A stretch of DNA of 64,000 bases from Streptomyces sp. NRRL S-244 (GTDB lineage: Bacteria; Actinomycetota; Actinomycetes; Streptomycetales; Streptomycetaceae), in contig NZ_JOCX01000001.1 in assembly GCF_000717915.1 (NCBI RefSeq), positions 124,001-188,000 on the forward strand. Reading direction: 5' to 3'. Under the pieces are notes generated by a model, which saw nothing but the letters and a program-made list of their open reading frames with translations, was not told the DNA's origin and did no database searches. Positions 1-8,919 of the stretch are shown piece by piece (the first letter of the stretch is position 1; each line of letters begins with the position of its first letter). A program made the translations under genes and the position numbers.

Positions 1-461
1 GTGAAGTACGAGAACTGCCACCACCACAGCGCCTCCGTGACGCGGCCCGACTCGTGGTGGATGAGCCCGTGCCGCAGATCGGCGACCACGTCGGCCAGAT
101 CGTCGGAGATCCGGTGCGCCACCGGGGCCTTGCGCGGCTCGTACGGGTCGAAGACCTCGGAGTAGACGTCGACCGGCTCCAGCATGATCGCGAACCGCTC
201 GCGCAGGTCGTCCACGTCCGGCTCCGGACCGAGGTCGGGCTCGTAGCGCTCGTCGGGCAGGACGTCCTGGTACGCGCCCAGCCGGCCGCCCGCCAGCAGC
301 AGCTGGGACACCTCCAGGAGGAGGAAGGGCACCGCGCTGTCCGGGTCCTCGCCCTTGGCCACCTCGGTGACCGCGACGATGAAGGACCCGATCTGGTCCG
401 CGATCGAGGCGGCGAAGTCGTCCGGATCCTGGGCCAGGGCGTGCAGCGTTGCGTCAGACAT
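1..461 (-). CDS. DUF5063 domain protein, 3' end outside window
   Basis: Translation from the ATG at 461 runs open to the left edge of the window (153 codons visible), so the C-terminus is missing. The visible part looks like the DUF5063 family often encoded right after recR in Streptomyces: an acidic, helical protein without signal peptide, with conserved Trp-rich residues (WWWQF) near the visible end. Its start overlaps the end of recR by 8 bp, so the two are probably translationally coupled. Function is unknown; the context only suggests a link with recombination repair. Family name is from recognition of the sequence and neighbourhood. Confidence 0.8.
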   Translation of the reverse strand, partial: MSDATLHALAQDPDDFAASIADQIGSFIVAVTEVAKGEDPDSAVPFLLLEVSQLLLAGGRLGAYQDVLPDERYEPDLGPEPDVDDLRERFAIMLEPVDVYSEVFDPYEPRKAPVAHRISDDLADVVADLRHGLIHHESGRVTEALWWWQFSYF

Positions 462-1053
462 CGAGAAGTCGCCTTCCTTCAAAGGCCCGCCCGAGCGTGA
501 CCTCGTCCGCGTACTCCAGATCTCCCCCGACGGGGAGCCCGCTGGCCAGGCGGGTGACCTTCAGGCCCATGGGCTTGATCATGCGGGCGAGGTACGTGGC
601 GGTCGCCTCGCCCTCCAGGTTCGGGTCGGTGGCGAGGATCAGCTCGGTCACCTCGCCGTCCGCGAGGCGCGCCAGCAGCTCGCGGATGCGCAGGTCGTCC
701 GGGCCGACGCCCTCGATCGGGCTGATCGCGCCGCCGAGGACGTGGTACCGGCCCCGGAACTCGCGGGTCCGCTCGATCGCGACCACGTCCTTCGGCTCCT
801 CCACCACACAGATGACCGTGGTGTCGCGGCGCGGATCGCGGCAGATGTTGCACCGCTCCTCCTGCGCCACGTTCCCGCACACCGCGCAGAACCGGACCTT
901 GTCCTTGACCTCCAGCAGCGCGTGCGCGAGGCGCCGGACGTCGGTGGGCTCGGCCTGCAGGATGTGGAAGGCGATCCGCTGCGCGCTCTTGGGCCCGACG
1001 CCGGGCAGCCTGCCCAGTTCGTCGATCAGGTCCTGGACCACGCCTTCGTACAC
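454..1053 (-). CDS. recR: Recombination mediator protein RecR
   Basis: RecR works with RecF and RecO to load RecA on gapped DNA. The 199-residue protein has the full family layout: a helix-hairpin-helix ([11 protein letters not shown], residues 16-26), a C4 zinc finger with Cys56, Cys59, Cys68 and Cys71, and a Toprim domain starting around VVEEPKDV with the later acidic [12 protein letters not shown] stretch. Length equals the usual family size. It follows ybaB on the same strand with a 39 bp gap and overlaps the DUF5063 gene by 8 bp, the standard ybaB-recR arrangement of bacteria. Confidence 0.98.
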   Translation of the reverse strand: MYEGVVQDLIDELGRLPGVGPKSAQRIAFHILQAEPTDVRRLAHALLEVKDKVRFCAVCGNVAQEERCNICRDPRRDTTVICVVEEPKDVVAIERTREFRGRYHVLGGAISPIEGVGPDDLRIRELLARLADGEVTELILATDPNLEGEATATYLARMIKPMGLKVTRLASGLPVGGDLEYADEVTLGRAFEGRRLLDV

Positions 1054-1092
1054 GGACTGCCTTCTTTCGCTATGGGGGGGGTGGATGGAGGG

Positions 1093-1437
1093 CTAGAACG
1101 GGAGGCCGGGGATGCCGCTGCCGCCGCCCAGGCCCTGTGCCAGCGGGCCGAGCTTCTCCTGCTGGAGCGCCTGGGCGTTCTCGTTGGCCGCCTGGACCGC
1201 CGCGACGACCAGGTCGGCGAGGGTCTCGGTGTCCGCCGGATCCACGGCCTTGGGGTCGATCACCAGCGCGCGCAGCTCACCGGAACCGGTGACGGTCGCC
1301 TTCACCAGGCCGCCGCCGGCCTGGCCCTCGACCTCGGCCTGTGCGAGCGCCTCCTGGGCCGCGGCAAGGTCCTGCTGCATCTTCTGGGCCTGCTGCAGCA
1401 GCTGCTGCATGTTGGGCTGGCCACCACCGGGAATCAC
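1093..1437 (-). CDS. YbaB/EbfC nucleoid-associated protein
   Basis: Small dimeric DNA-binding protein of the YbaB/EbfC family, thought to be nucleoid-associated. The 114 residues show the typical Met/Gln-rich N-terminus ([16 protein letters not shown]) followed by the [17 protein letters not shown] core and a Gly-rich C-terminal tail. The start is a GTG at 1437. It lies directly upstream of recR, the usual neighbour. A role in DNA organisation or repair is inferred from the family. Confidence 0.93.
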   Translation of the reverse strand: MIPGGGQPNMQQLLQQAQKMQQDLAAAQEALAQAEVEGQAGGGLVKATVTGSGELRALVIDPKAVDPADTETLADLVVAAVQAANENAQALQQEKLGPLAQGLGGGSGIPGLPF

Positions 1438-1704
1438 AGGTCACTCACTCCGTCACGTCGGTCCAAGACTGGGGCAGCTTGGTCAATCCGAGCCTACGTG
1501 CTCCCCGCGCGGCGCGCCCTACGCCGTGAGGACCAACTCTTTCGAGTGAGAGACGGGGCGTGCGCGTACCTGATGGAGACCTCCTTGCGGGCGGAAAACC
1601 GGGGATTCGTCGCCCATCGGCCGCCATTCGAAGGTAGGAAGAGCATGCGCATCATTGCGCACACGCGCACCACCACACGTCAGCGCAGGCAGAGGGAGTG
1701 CCGG
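1438..1704. other. Divergent intergenic region between ybaB and SLATT gene
   Basis: This 267 bp stretch must carry the promoters for ybaB-recR (leftward) and the SLATT gene (rightward). I do not see a convincing -35/-10 pair or an RNA gene. The signature core of the SRP RNA, which sits near recR/dnaX in some bacteria, was looked for and is not present. Confidence 0.5.
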
Positions 1705-2469
1705 GTGAGCCAGCCGGAGATGCAGCCCGAGGGGCCACCCCGGGATCCCCGGGAACCCCGGGACTCCCGGGAGGAGGGCAGCGGACCGATGGCGGCGGGC
1801 GATCTGACCGGTGGACCGTTCCCCCTCGGGGACTGGGGCGAGCCGGCCGAGCGGCTGGACGAGCTCTACCGGCGGGTCGAGGCCGATGCGCTGCGCACCG
1901 CGGAGTGGTATCTGTCGGACCGGGCCTGGAAGCGCCGTGGCGCGCGGGTGCTGCGGATCGGCGCGGCGGCCGGGGCGGTGGCCGGGGCCGCGATCCCGCT
2001 GCTGGAGCTGACGGGGGCCGCGCCGGGCGCGGCCCCGTACGGGTACCTCTCGCTGCTGCTGGCCGCGGCGTGCCTGGCCTGCGACCGGTTCTTCGGCCTG
2101 ACCTCGGGCTGGATGCGGGACGTGGCGACGGCGCAGGCGGTGCAGCGCCGTCTGCTGACGTTGCAGTTCGACTGGGCCTCGGAGAACGTACGGGAGGTCC
2201 TGGGGCCCACGGAGGGCACGGCGAGCGAGGCGGCGGAGCGCTGCCTGACCGTGCTGCGCCGCTTCTCGGAGGACGTGACGGAGCTGGTGCGGTCCGAGAC
2301 CGCGGAGTGGATGGTGGAGTTCTCGTCGGGGCCGGCTCCGCTGGTGATGCAGTCGCTGGGCGCCCCGTCGTCCCGGGCCGAAGCGGGCCTCCCCCCGACC
2401 CGCTTCCCGCTCCCCCCGGGCACCCGCCCGAACATGCCCCGCCAGCGCCCCCCGGAACAGCCCCGCTGA
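1705..2469 (+). CDS. SLATT-domain membrane protein
   Basis: Predicted two-helix membrane protein of the SLATT family, whose members are proposed pore-forming effectors or sensors in bacterial conflict systems; in Streptomyces a stand-alone member sits near recR. After a disordered Pro/Arg/Glu-rich N-terminus comes the family signature EADALRTAEWYLSDRAWKRR and two hydrophobic helices (from about residue 95 to 140), then a cytoplasmic helical region. Start chosen at GTG 1705 because GGGAG lies 7 bp before it; an in-frame ATG at 1645 with AGGAAGAG ahead is a real alternative. No partner nucleotide-sensing gene is adjacent, so a defence role is not shown here. Confidence 0.75.
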   Translation: MSQPEMQPEGPPRDPREPRDSREEGSGPMAAGDLTGGPFPLGDWGEPAERLDELYRRVEADALRTAEWYLSDRAWKRRGARVLRIGAAAGAVAGAAIPLLELTGAAPGAAPYGYLSLLLAAACLACDRFFGLTSGWMRDVATAQAVQRRLLTLQFDWASENVREVLGPTEGTASEAAERCLTVLRRFSEDVTELVRSETAEWMVEFSSGPAPLVMQSLGAPSSRAEAGLPPTRFPLPPGTRPNMPRQRPPEQPR

Positions 2470-2505
2470 CCAGGCCGGCTGACCGGGCCGGCCGGCCTTT
2501 GAGGG

Positions 2506-2529
2506 GGGTCGGGGGCGAGCCCCCGACCC
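2506..2529. terminator. Hairpin terminator between convergent genes
   Basis: A 10 bp GC stem (GGGTCGGGGG pairing with CCCCCGACCC) with loop CGAG lies between the convergent SLATT gene and the hypothetical gene at 2539. It has no strong T-run, as is usual for Streptomyces terminators. Confidence 0.65.
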
Positions 2530-2538
2530 GGCCCCGGG

Positions 2539-3189
2539 TCAGCTGAAGATGATCATCGAGCCCTGTCCGAGGCTGCGCGTCGCGGCCGCATGCAGCCCCA
2601 GCCACACGTGCCGCTCCCGCGCGAAGGGGCTCTCGTCGTACGGAATCGGCCCCGCCGGCTCCTCCAGGGACGTGGGCCGACCCGGCGCCGCAGGCGCCAC
2701 CGGCGGATTGCCGGGGTCGATCCCGATCGCCGGGGCCACCACCATCAGCTCGCGCAGCAAGCCCTGGGCCGACCCCAGCGGCCCGCCCCCGGCCAACAGC
2801 TCCTCATTGGCCAGCGGAGCCGCGAAATCCACCGGCACGTACGCCCCGGCATGGTCGTAGTGCCACACCAGGTGCGACTGCTGCGCCGTCGATTCGAACA
2901 TCTCCAGCAGCTGCTCGTAGTCCCCGCCCAGCTCGTCCACCGGCGTCACCGGCAGTCCGCAGATCTGCAGCAGGTACGCCCGCCGCAGGAAGTGCAGGGC
3001 GTCGTAGTCGAAGCCGGCCACGGGGGCCACGTCCCCGCTCAGGCCCGGCATGTACGCGAACACCGGCACCGACGGCAGCCCCGCCTCGCCCAGTGCCTTG
3101 TCGTACGCGGCGATCTCTTCCGCGAACGGGTTGTCGGGGCTGTGGCACAGCACGTCGACAAGGGGGACCAGCCACAGGTCACAGGCCAC
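2539..3189 (-). CDS. Conserved hypothetical protein
   Basis: Cytoplasmic 216-residue protein with a GTG start (3189) and no signal peptide or membrane segment. I recognise it only as a protein conserved in Streptomyces; no characterised domain is evident. Visible features are an N-terminal DLWLVPLVDVLCHSPDNPF segment and a Pro/Gly-rich region near residues 160-190. It stands alone: transcription converges with the SLATT gene and the glycosyltransferase gene lies 216 bp upstream. No function is proposed. Confidence 0.75.
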   Translation of the reverse strand: MACDLWLVPLVDVLCHSPDNPFAEEIAAYDKALGEAGLPSVPVFAYMPGLSGDVAPVAGFDYDALHFLRRAYLLQICGLPVTPVDELGGDYEQLLEMFESTAQQSHLVWHYDHAGAYVPVDFAAPLANEELLAGGGPLGSAQGLLRELMVVAPAIGIDPGNPPVAPAAPGRPTSLEEPAGPIPYDESPFARERHVWLGLHAAATRSLGQGSMIIFS

Positions 3190-3405
3190 GCGGGCTCCGA
3201 TCAGTCGATGTCGCCGATCCGGTCAGCGTAGTGCGCCGAACACCCTCCGCGAAGGGCTGCGCAGAACCTGTGGCGGAACCCTTGGCGAACCCGCGGTGCA
3301 GCCCGTGCTCCCCTCAGGCGCAACCCGTGCTCCCATCAGGCGCGATCCCCGCGCCGAGCCGCCCGCTGCACCGTTGCACCCGCTGCACCCGCGCCGAGCC
3401 ACCCG

Positions 3406-5919
3406 CTACACCTGCCCCGGGCCCACCCTCCAGACCCATGCGTCCTCCACCTTCTGCGGTTGCCGGCCCAGCAGCTCGCTGATCATGTCCCGCAGCTCCA
3501 CCCCCCGGTCCTGGAACGGCAGCACGACCGCGCCCGCCTTCCAGAACTCCAGGTCGCGGCGGGCCTGCTCCCGCCACTGCGGGGTGATCTCCGGCGGCTG
3601 CGCCCCGTACCGGACGTCCCTCAGGAGGTTCGAGAGGTGGCGCGGGGTGGCCCCGTAGATGCCGATCCGGTCGGGCCCCCACGGGCCGTTGAAGTAGCCC
3701 CCGGCCAGCCGGAAGCCGAAGTCGGCCTCGACCTGCCAGTGCAGTGCGTCCGCCTGGCCCGGGTCCGGCAGCGGTACCGGAACGAGTGCTTCGCCGTCCT
3801 TGACGTAGCCCTTCCAGGCGCCCGAGGTGATGAACGCCGGCACCGGCGCCCGCTCCCGTACGGCCAGCGGCAGCGGCAGCACCGGGATCAGCGCCGCCGC
3901 CACCCCGAGCAGGCCGAGCGTGCGCAGCTCGCGCGAGCGCATCCGTACGATCCGGTCCAGCGCGAGCGCGAGCAGCACGCCCAGTACGGGGGCGCACACC
4001 ATCGCCACGCGCCCCTCGATCACCGACTCGAACAGCGGCAGCTTCAGCATCAGCCGCCACGGCCCCGGCAGCACGACGTCCGTACGCGGGACGGGCACCC
4101 AGGGCCCGAGGGACAGCGCCAGCGCCACGGCGCCGGTGATCGCGAGCGCCCGGACGACCCTGCGGCGCCACATCCACACGCACACGGCCACGCCGAGCGC
4201 CAGCAGCGGCCAGCCGTAGAAGGCGTTCTGCTCGGTGGTGTTCAGGGAGAGCCGGCCGGCCGTCTCGGCGTCGCCGAAGAGCGAGCGGGCGGCGTACTCG
4301 ACCAGGGCGCGCGGGCTGTTCCCCGCGTTGTCCCCGTGCAGCACCGAGTGGTAGCTCTGCGGGCCGAAGAACTGCCAGTACAGCGGGAAGACCAGCAGCG
4401 GTACGCAGACGCCGGCGGCGATGACCAGGCCCAGGCCCAGCGGCCGCGCGGCCGCGAGGGCGCGCCGCCGGTCGACCAGCAGGTAGGCCAGCGAGAACAC
4501 CAGCATGCCGAGCGCGGCGATGAGCAGCGGCTCCTCGCCGAGGAAGATCTGGTACGTCGCGAACAGGCCGAGCAGGACCCCGTCGCGGACGATGTCGCGC
4601 CCCTCGCACAGGCGCAGGGCCCGGTCGATGATCAGCGGGAGCATGAAGAGGACGACGAAGTTCGGGTGGCCGTTGGCGTGCGAGACCATCGGCGGCGCGA
4701 AGGCGGCGAGCGCCCCGCCCGCGGCGGCGGCCCAGCGGCTCTGCACGAGGCGGCGGCGGATCAGCCAGTACCAGGTCCAGGCACTGGCGGCCATGCCGAG
4801 CGTGAGGACGAGCGCGAAGGTGACCGTCTCCCCGAACAGGAGCGTGACCGGGATCAGCGGGACGGTCAGGCCGAGCATCGTGGCGTTGGCCATCAGGTTC
4901 ACGCCGTCGGGCATGCCCTGGGCCGTGGTGAAGAGAGGATTGCGCAGGTGGGTGATGTTGTCGGTGGCGACGCCGACGAACCACTCCCACTGGTTCTGGT
5001 CCTGGAGCGCGTCCTTGAGGTAGCGGCCGTCGAGGTCCGCCCACAGGCCGTGGAAGACGTACGCGGAGAGGGCGATGAAGACGGCGGCGACGGCGAGGCC
5101 GCCGGCGTTCAGCCGGAACAGCTCCGCCAGCGCGCGGCGGCGGTCGCCGGCGGCGCGGCGGGGGCGGGCCGCCGGGTTCGGGGTGCGGCGCACCGGTACC
5201 TCGGCCACGTGCCAGCCCTGGCGGCGCACCCAGCGCAGCACCTCGGCGTCGATGGCCGGGCCGTCGAGGACGGAGGCGCCGAAGGCGGCCCGCGCCCGGT
5301 CCCCGTCGAAGAGGGCGAAGCCGCAGGTGTCGGCGCGGAATCCCGGCATCCCGGGGATGCCAAGGGCGCGGACCAGGCGGTTTCCCGACCGGCCGAGGGC
5401 GGCGGTCGCGGGCTCGCCGCTGTCCTGGTTCTCGCTCCGGCCCTCTTCGCCGAGGGCCTGCTCCAGTCTGTCCAGCTCGGCCGGCGGAGTCCTGAGCCCG
5501 GCGTCGGCGAGCAGCACCCGTTCCCCGGCGGAGGCGAGCACTCCGGCGCGCAGCGCGGCGCCCCTGCCGCGGTGGTGCCCGGAGCGGATCAGCCGGATCC
5601 GGGGCTCGTCGGCCGCCGCCGCTTCGACGAGGGCGGCGGTGGTGTCGGTGGAGGCGTCGTCGACGACGACGAGCTCCCAGTCGCCCGGGCCGCTGCCGCG
5701 GCGGGCGTCGAGGTGGGCGCGGAAGGCGTCGAGCGTCGGGCCGATCCGGTGCGCGTCGTCGTGGGCGGGGATGACGACCGAGAGCCCGACGGCGCCGAGC
5801 CAGGCGGGGGCGGCTTCTGCGGCTCCTGCGGCGTCGGCTGCTTCGGTGGCTTCAATGGCTTCGGCCGCTTCGGCCGCTTCAGCCGCTTCGGCCGCGCCGG
5901 TTGCGGTCGTGTCGGTCAT
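3406..5919 (-). CDS. GT2 glycosyltransferase fused to polytopic membrane domain
   Basis: An 837-residue bimodular protein. After an Ala/Glu-rich leader, residues about 40-270 form a GT-A glycosyltransferase family 2 domain (LSVVIPAHDD, then ELVVVDDASTDTT with the DxD-like acidic pair). A long C-terminal part with about ten hydrophobic helices follows, resembling polytopic GT-C or YfhO-like enzymes that use polyprenyl-linked sugars. The combination suggests transfer of a sugar to a lipid carrier or cell-surface polymer. The ATG at 5919 overlaps the GntR stop codon (ATGA), so they form one transcript. The leader contains a run of Ala-Glu repeats encoded by near-identical GCxGAxGCx codons. Substrate is unknown. 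Confidence 0.82.
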   Translation of the reverse strand: MTDTTATGAAEAAEAAEAAEAIEATEAADAAGAAEAAPAWLGAVGLSVVIPAHDDAHRIGPTLDAFRAHLDARRGSGPGDWELVVVDDASTDTTAALVEAAAADEPRIRLIRSGHHRGRGAALRAGVLASAGERVLLADAGLRTPPAELDRLEQALGEEGRSENQDSGEPATAALGRSGNRLVRALGIPGMPGFRADTCGFALFDGDRARAAFGASVLDGPAIDAEVLRWVRRQGWHVAEVPVRRTPNPAARPRRAAGDRRRALAELFRLNAGGLAVAAVFIALSAYVFHGLWADLDGRYLKDALQDQNQWEWFVGVATDNITHLRNPLFTTAQGMPDGVNLMANATMLGLTVPLIPVTLLFGETVTFALVLTLGMAASAWTWYWLIRRRLVQSRWAAAAGGALAAFAPPMVSHANGHPNFVVLFMLPLIIDRALRLCEGRDIVRDGVLLGLFATYQIFLGEEPLLIAALGMLVFSLAYLLVDRRRALAAARPLGLGLVIAAGVCVPLLVFPLYWQFFGPQSYHSVLHGDNAGNSPRALVEYAARSLFGDAETAGRLSLNTTEQNAFYGWPLLALGVAVCVWMWRRRVVRALAITGAVALALSLGPWVPVPRTDVVLPGPWRLMLKLPLFESVIEGRVAMVCAPVLGVLLALALDRIVRMRSRELRTLGLLGVAAALIPVLPLPLAVRERAPVPAFITSGAWKGYVKDGEALVPVPLPDPGQADALHWQVEADFGFRLAGGYFNGPWGPDRIGIYGATPRHLSNLLRDVRYGAQPPEITPQWREQARRDLEFWKAGAVVLPFQDRGVELRDMISELLGRQPQKVEDAWVWRVGPGQV

Positions 5920-6596
5920 GCGCCGACCGCCTTCAGGCCCGCGGCCCAGTCCAGCCCGTGCTGGTTGTACGCGTACACGAGGCTGCGTACCTCGTCGGCG
6001 TCGGCCCGGGTCACCGCGTCCACCAGCTCGTTGTGGCCGGACCACAGTCCGGTGTGCAGATCCGGAGCCGCCTTCAGATGCGGTACGGCGAAGACCCAGC
6101 ACTGCACCCGGATGCGGTGCAGGAACTCCGAGATGTACGTGTTGCCGACCAGCCCGCTCAGCTCCTTCCAGAAGCGCAGGTCGTAGCCGATCAGCACTTC
6201 GAGGGAACCGCTCTGCGCGGCCCTGCACGCCTCCTCGGCACGACGGCGCACCGACACCAGCATTTCGCCGGAGCCGGGCGCGGTGCCGCGCTCGACGAGC
6301 CGCCGGAAGATCCCGTCCACTATGAGCGTACGGGCCTCGATCATGCCCCGGTAGTCGTCCACGGAGAAGACACGCACGCGAAAGCCCCGGTGCTGGACCG
6401 ATTCCAGCAGCCCTTGGGCCGCGAGGTCGACCAGTGCCTCGCGTACGGGGGTCGCGGAGACCTCGTACTGCTCGGCGATCTGCTTGACCGTGAACTCGGT
6501 GCCCGGTGGCAGGCGTCCCGCCAGCACCTCGTCGCGCAGCGCGTCCGCGATCTGCTGGCGAAGTGTGTTGCGGGTGACAGCGCCGCTGCCTGACAT
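5916..6596 (-). CDS. GntR family regulator, FadR/FCD type
   Basis: DNA-binding regulator of 226 residues. The N-terminal winged helix (LRDEVLAGRLPPGTEFTVKQ... ATPVREAL) is the typical GntR DNA-binding domain, and the all-helical C-terminus has the FCD pattern of ligand-binding domains that often sense carboxylates. It is followed with a 4 bp overlap by the glycosyltransferase gene and preceded by a class III aminotransferase gene on the same strand (100 bp away). Its ligand is not evident; regulation of the aminotransferase or of its own operon is an inference from position. Confidence 0.88.
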   Translation of the reverse strand: MSGSGAVTRNTLRQQIADALRDEVLAGRLPPGTEFTVKQIAEQYEVSATPVREALVDLAAQGLLESVQHRGFRVRVFSVDDYRGMIEARTLIVDGIFRRLVERGTAPGSGEMLVSVRRRAEEACRAAQSGSLEVLIGYDLRFWKELSGLVGNTYISEFLHRIRVQCWVFAVPHLKAAPDLHTGLWSGHNELVDAVTRADADEVRSLVYAYNQHGLDWAAGLKAVGA

Positions 6597-6696
6597 AGGG
6601 GTCCGTCTCCTTCAGTGAACTTTCGGACACCTTAGGCCAGGCAGCGAGGCTGAAACCGATCCGGCGTCGGCGGGTTTCCCGATCGGCCGCCGCGGG

Positions 6697-8079
6697 TCAG
6701 GCCGCCGTGGTGTGCCGGTCCGCGACCGTCAGCGCCTCGTCCAGCAGGGCCAGGCCCTCCTTGGCCTCGGCCTCCGTGATGGTGCACGGCGGCACGACGT
6801 GCGTCCGGTTCATGTTCACGAAGGGCCACAGGCCGGAGGCCTTGCAGGCCGCGGCGAACTCGGCCATCGGCGCGTTGGCCGCCCCGGCCGCGTTGTACGG
6901 GACGAGCGGCTCGCGCGTCTCCTTGTCCCGTACGAGCTCCAGCGCCCAGAACGCGCCCAGGCCGCGGACCTCGCCGACCGACGGGTGGCGCTCGGCGATC
7001 TCGGCGAGCGCCGGGCCGATCACGTTCGCGCCGAGGTGGGCGGCGTGCTCGACGACACCCTCCTCCTCCATGGCGTTGATCGTCGCCACGGCGGCGGCGC
7101 AGGCCAGGGGGTGGCCGGAGTACGTCAGGCCGCCGGGGTAGGGGCGGGTGGCGAAGGTCTCGGCGATGGCGCCGGAGATGGCGACGCCGCCGAGCGGCAC
7201 GTACCCGCTGTTCACGCCCTTGGCGAAGGTGATCAGGTCGGGGGTGACGTCCCAGTGCTGGGCGGCGAACCACTTGCCGGTCCGGCCGAAGCCGGACATG
7301 ACCTCGTCGAGGATGAAGACGATGCCGTGGCGGTCGCAGAGCTCGCGTACGCCCGCGAGGTAGCCGGCCGGCGGGGTCATGATCCCGGCGGTGCCGGGCA
7401 CGCTCTCCAGGATGATCGCGGCGATGGTCGCCGGACCCTCGAAGGCGATGGTGTCGGCGAGGTGCGCGAGGGCGCGCTCGCACTCCTCGGCCTCGGTGGC
7501 GGCGTGGAACGGCGAGCGGTAGAGGAACGGGCCCCAGAAGTGCACGACCCCGGCGGCGGCCGTGTCGGAGGGCCAGCGGCGCGGGTCGCCGGTCAGGTTG
7601 ATCGCGGCGGCGGTGGCCCCGTGGTACGAGCGGTACGTCGACAGCACCTTCTGCCGGCCCGTGTGCAGACGGGCCATGCGGACGGCGTTCTCGACGGCCT
7701 CGGCGCCGCCGTTGGTGAAGAAGACCTTGTCCAGGTCGCCCGGGGTCCGCTCGGCGATGAGGCGTGCGGCCTCGGAGCGGACGTCGACGGCGAAGCCGGG
7801 CGCGAGGGTGCAGAGCCGGGCGGCCTGCTCCTGGATCGCGGCGACGACCTTGGGGTGCTGGTGGCCGATGTTGGTGTTCACCAGCTGGGAGGAGAAGTCG
7901 AGGTAGCGGTTGCCGTCGTAGTCCCAGAAGTACGACCCCTCGGCCCCGGCGACGGCGAGCGGGTCGATCAGGGCCTGGGCGGACCAGGAGTGGAAGACGT
8001 GGGCGCGGTCGGCGGCCTTGACGGCCGCGCCGGCGGCCGCAATGTCTGCGGGGTTGCCCGTGGTGACGTGAGGGGTCAT
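6697..8079 (-). CDS. PLP-dependent class III aminotransferase
   Basis: Fold-type I, class III (omega) aminotransferase of 460 residues, the usual size. The Schiff-base lysine is Lys287 in TFAKGVNSG and the pyridine-nitrogen aspartate is Asp258 in FILDEVMSGFGR; the phosphate-binding NGGAEAVE loop is at 123-130. The sequence resembles taurine-, beta-alanine- and 4-aminobutyrate-type pyruvate aminotransferases, but the substrate cannot be told from sequence alone. It is divergent from the DJ-1/MarR operon and upstream of a GntR regulator. Confidence 0.9.
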   Translation of the reverse strand: MTPHVTTGNPADIAAAGAAVKAADRAHVFHSWSAQALIDPLAVAGAEGSYFWDYDGNRYLDFSSQLVNTNIGHQHPKVVAAIQEQAARLCTLAPGFAVDVRSEAARLIAERTPGDLDKVFFTNGGAEAVENAVRMARLHTGRQKVLSTYRSYHGATAAAINLTGDPRRWPSDTAAAGVVHFWGPFLYRSPFHAATEAEECERALAHLADTIAFEGPATIAAIILESVPGTAGIMTPPAGYLAGVRELCDRHGIVFILDEVMSGFGRTGKWFAAQHWDVTPDLITFAKGVNSGYVPLGGVAISGAIAETFATRPYPGGLTYSGHPLACAAAVATINAMEEEGVVEHAAHLGANVIGPALAEIAERHPSVGEVRGLGAFWALELVRDKETREPLVPYNAAGAANAPMAEFAAACKASGLWPFVNMNRTHVVPPCTITEAEAKEGLALLDEALTVADRHTTAA

Positions 8080-8210
8080 GCGGCCACGCTAAGAGTGCCC
8101 AGGTGGGAGGGGATATCGGCGGACTGTCTGTGGGTGGGGGCCGGGCCTCGGCAGTCTGTCGGCACGGAATGCGGAACGGAGTGCGGAACGGAGTACAGGA
8201 ACCGAGTGAT

Positions 8211-8245
8211 TGACAGCACACTGTCGAAGTGACAGCCTACTGTCA
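8211..8245. promoter_or_regulatory. Twin palindromic operators, probable MarR sites
   Basis: Two copies of one inverted repeat stand 19 bp apart: TGACAG-CACA-CTGTCG at 8211-8226 and the perfect TGACAG-CCTA-CTGTCA at 8230-8245. The first overlaps a TTGACA -35-like hexamer (8210-8215). They sit just upstream of the DJ-1 gene, which is followed by a MarR gene, so they are the obvious binding sites for that MarR protein. MarR family members typically bind such inverted repeats in their own promoter. Confidence 0.8.
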
Positions 8246-8283
8246 TGCCGATGGAAGAGGCGATGATGGAAGAGGCGATGAAG

Positions 8284-8919
8284 ATGACGACGTCCACTCC
8301 CCGCACCCGGCCGGTCCACCTCGCGGTGTACGACACGTACGCGGACTGGGAGACCGGCCACACCACCGCGCACCTGACCCAGCGCGGCCACCGGGTCCGT
8401 ACGGTCGGCTTCGCCGCCGGAGCGCCGGTCACCACCATGGGCGGCGTCCGCATCCAGCCCGACCTGGCCCTCTCGGACCTCTCGCCCGAGGACTCCTCCC
8501 TCCTCATCCTGACCGGCGCCTCGCTCTGGGACTCCGGCGACGACCTGGCCCCCTTCGCGGCGAAGGCGCGGGAGTTCCTGGCGGCCGGGGTCCCGGTCGC
8601 GGCGATCTGCGGAGCCACGGCCGGCCTGGCCCGGGAAGGCCTGCTCGACGCGTACGCCCACACCAGCGCGGCCGCCGGCTACCTCGCGGGGCAGCCGGGC
8701 TACGCGGGCGCCGGGCGGTACGTCGAGGCCGACGCGGTGACGGACGGCGACCTGATCACGGCGGGCCCGACGGAACCGGTGGCCTTCGCCCGGGAGGTCT
8801 TCGCCCGGCTGGACGTCTACGGGCCGGAGGTCCTGGACGCCTGGTACCGCCTGTTCCACGACTCGGACGCGAGCGCCTTCCCGGTGCTGATGGCGGCGGG
8901 GGAGCGCGGCGATGCCTGA
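8284..8919 (+). CDS. DJ-1/PfpI family protein
   Basis: Class I glutamine-amidotransferase-like protein of the DJ-1/ThiJ/PfpI superfamily (211 residues from this start), a family of cysteine hydrolases, deglycases and chaperones. The nucleophile elbow is AAICGATAGLA with the catalytic Cys, preceded by the SSLLILTGASLWD strand-turn. The start is uncertain: in-frame ATGs lie at 8245, 8251, 8263, 8266, 8278 and 8284 because a 12-bp unit (ATGGAAGAGGCG) is duplicated; 8284 is chosen for its AGAGG at 8 bp spacing and natural length, while 8245 lies inside the operator. It overlaps the MarR gene by 8 bp. Confidence 0.85.
   Translation: MTTSTPRTRPVHLAVYDTYADWETGHTTAHLTQRGHRVRTVGFAAGAPVTTMGGVRIQPDLALSDLSPEDSSLLILTGASLWDSGDDLAPFAAKAREFLAAGVPVAAICGATAGLAREGLLDAYAHTSAAAGYLAGQPGYAGAGRYVEADAVTDGDLITAGPTEPVAFAREVFARLDVYGPEVLDAWYRLFHDSDASAFPVLMAAGERGDA

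Noticed and set aside
355..1096. Long open frames opposite recR
   Set aside because: They are antisense frames caused by high GC; recR has all family motifs and the opposite frames have none.
1438..1704. Possible 4.5S (SRP) RNA gene next to recR
   Set aside because: Some bacteria carry it here, but the invariant GGAAGGAAGCAG-like core and hairpin are absent.
4505..6186. Long open frames on the plus strand over the glycosyltransferase and GntR genes
   Set aside because: Low-complexity His/Gln/Arg/Gly-rich translations with no domain, typical of GC-rich shadow frames.
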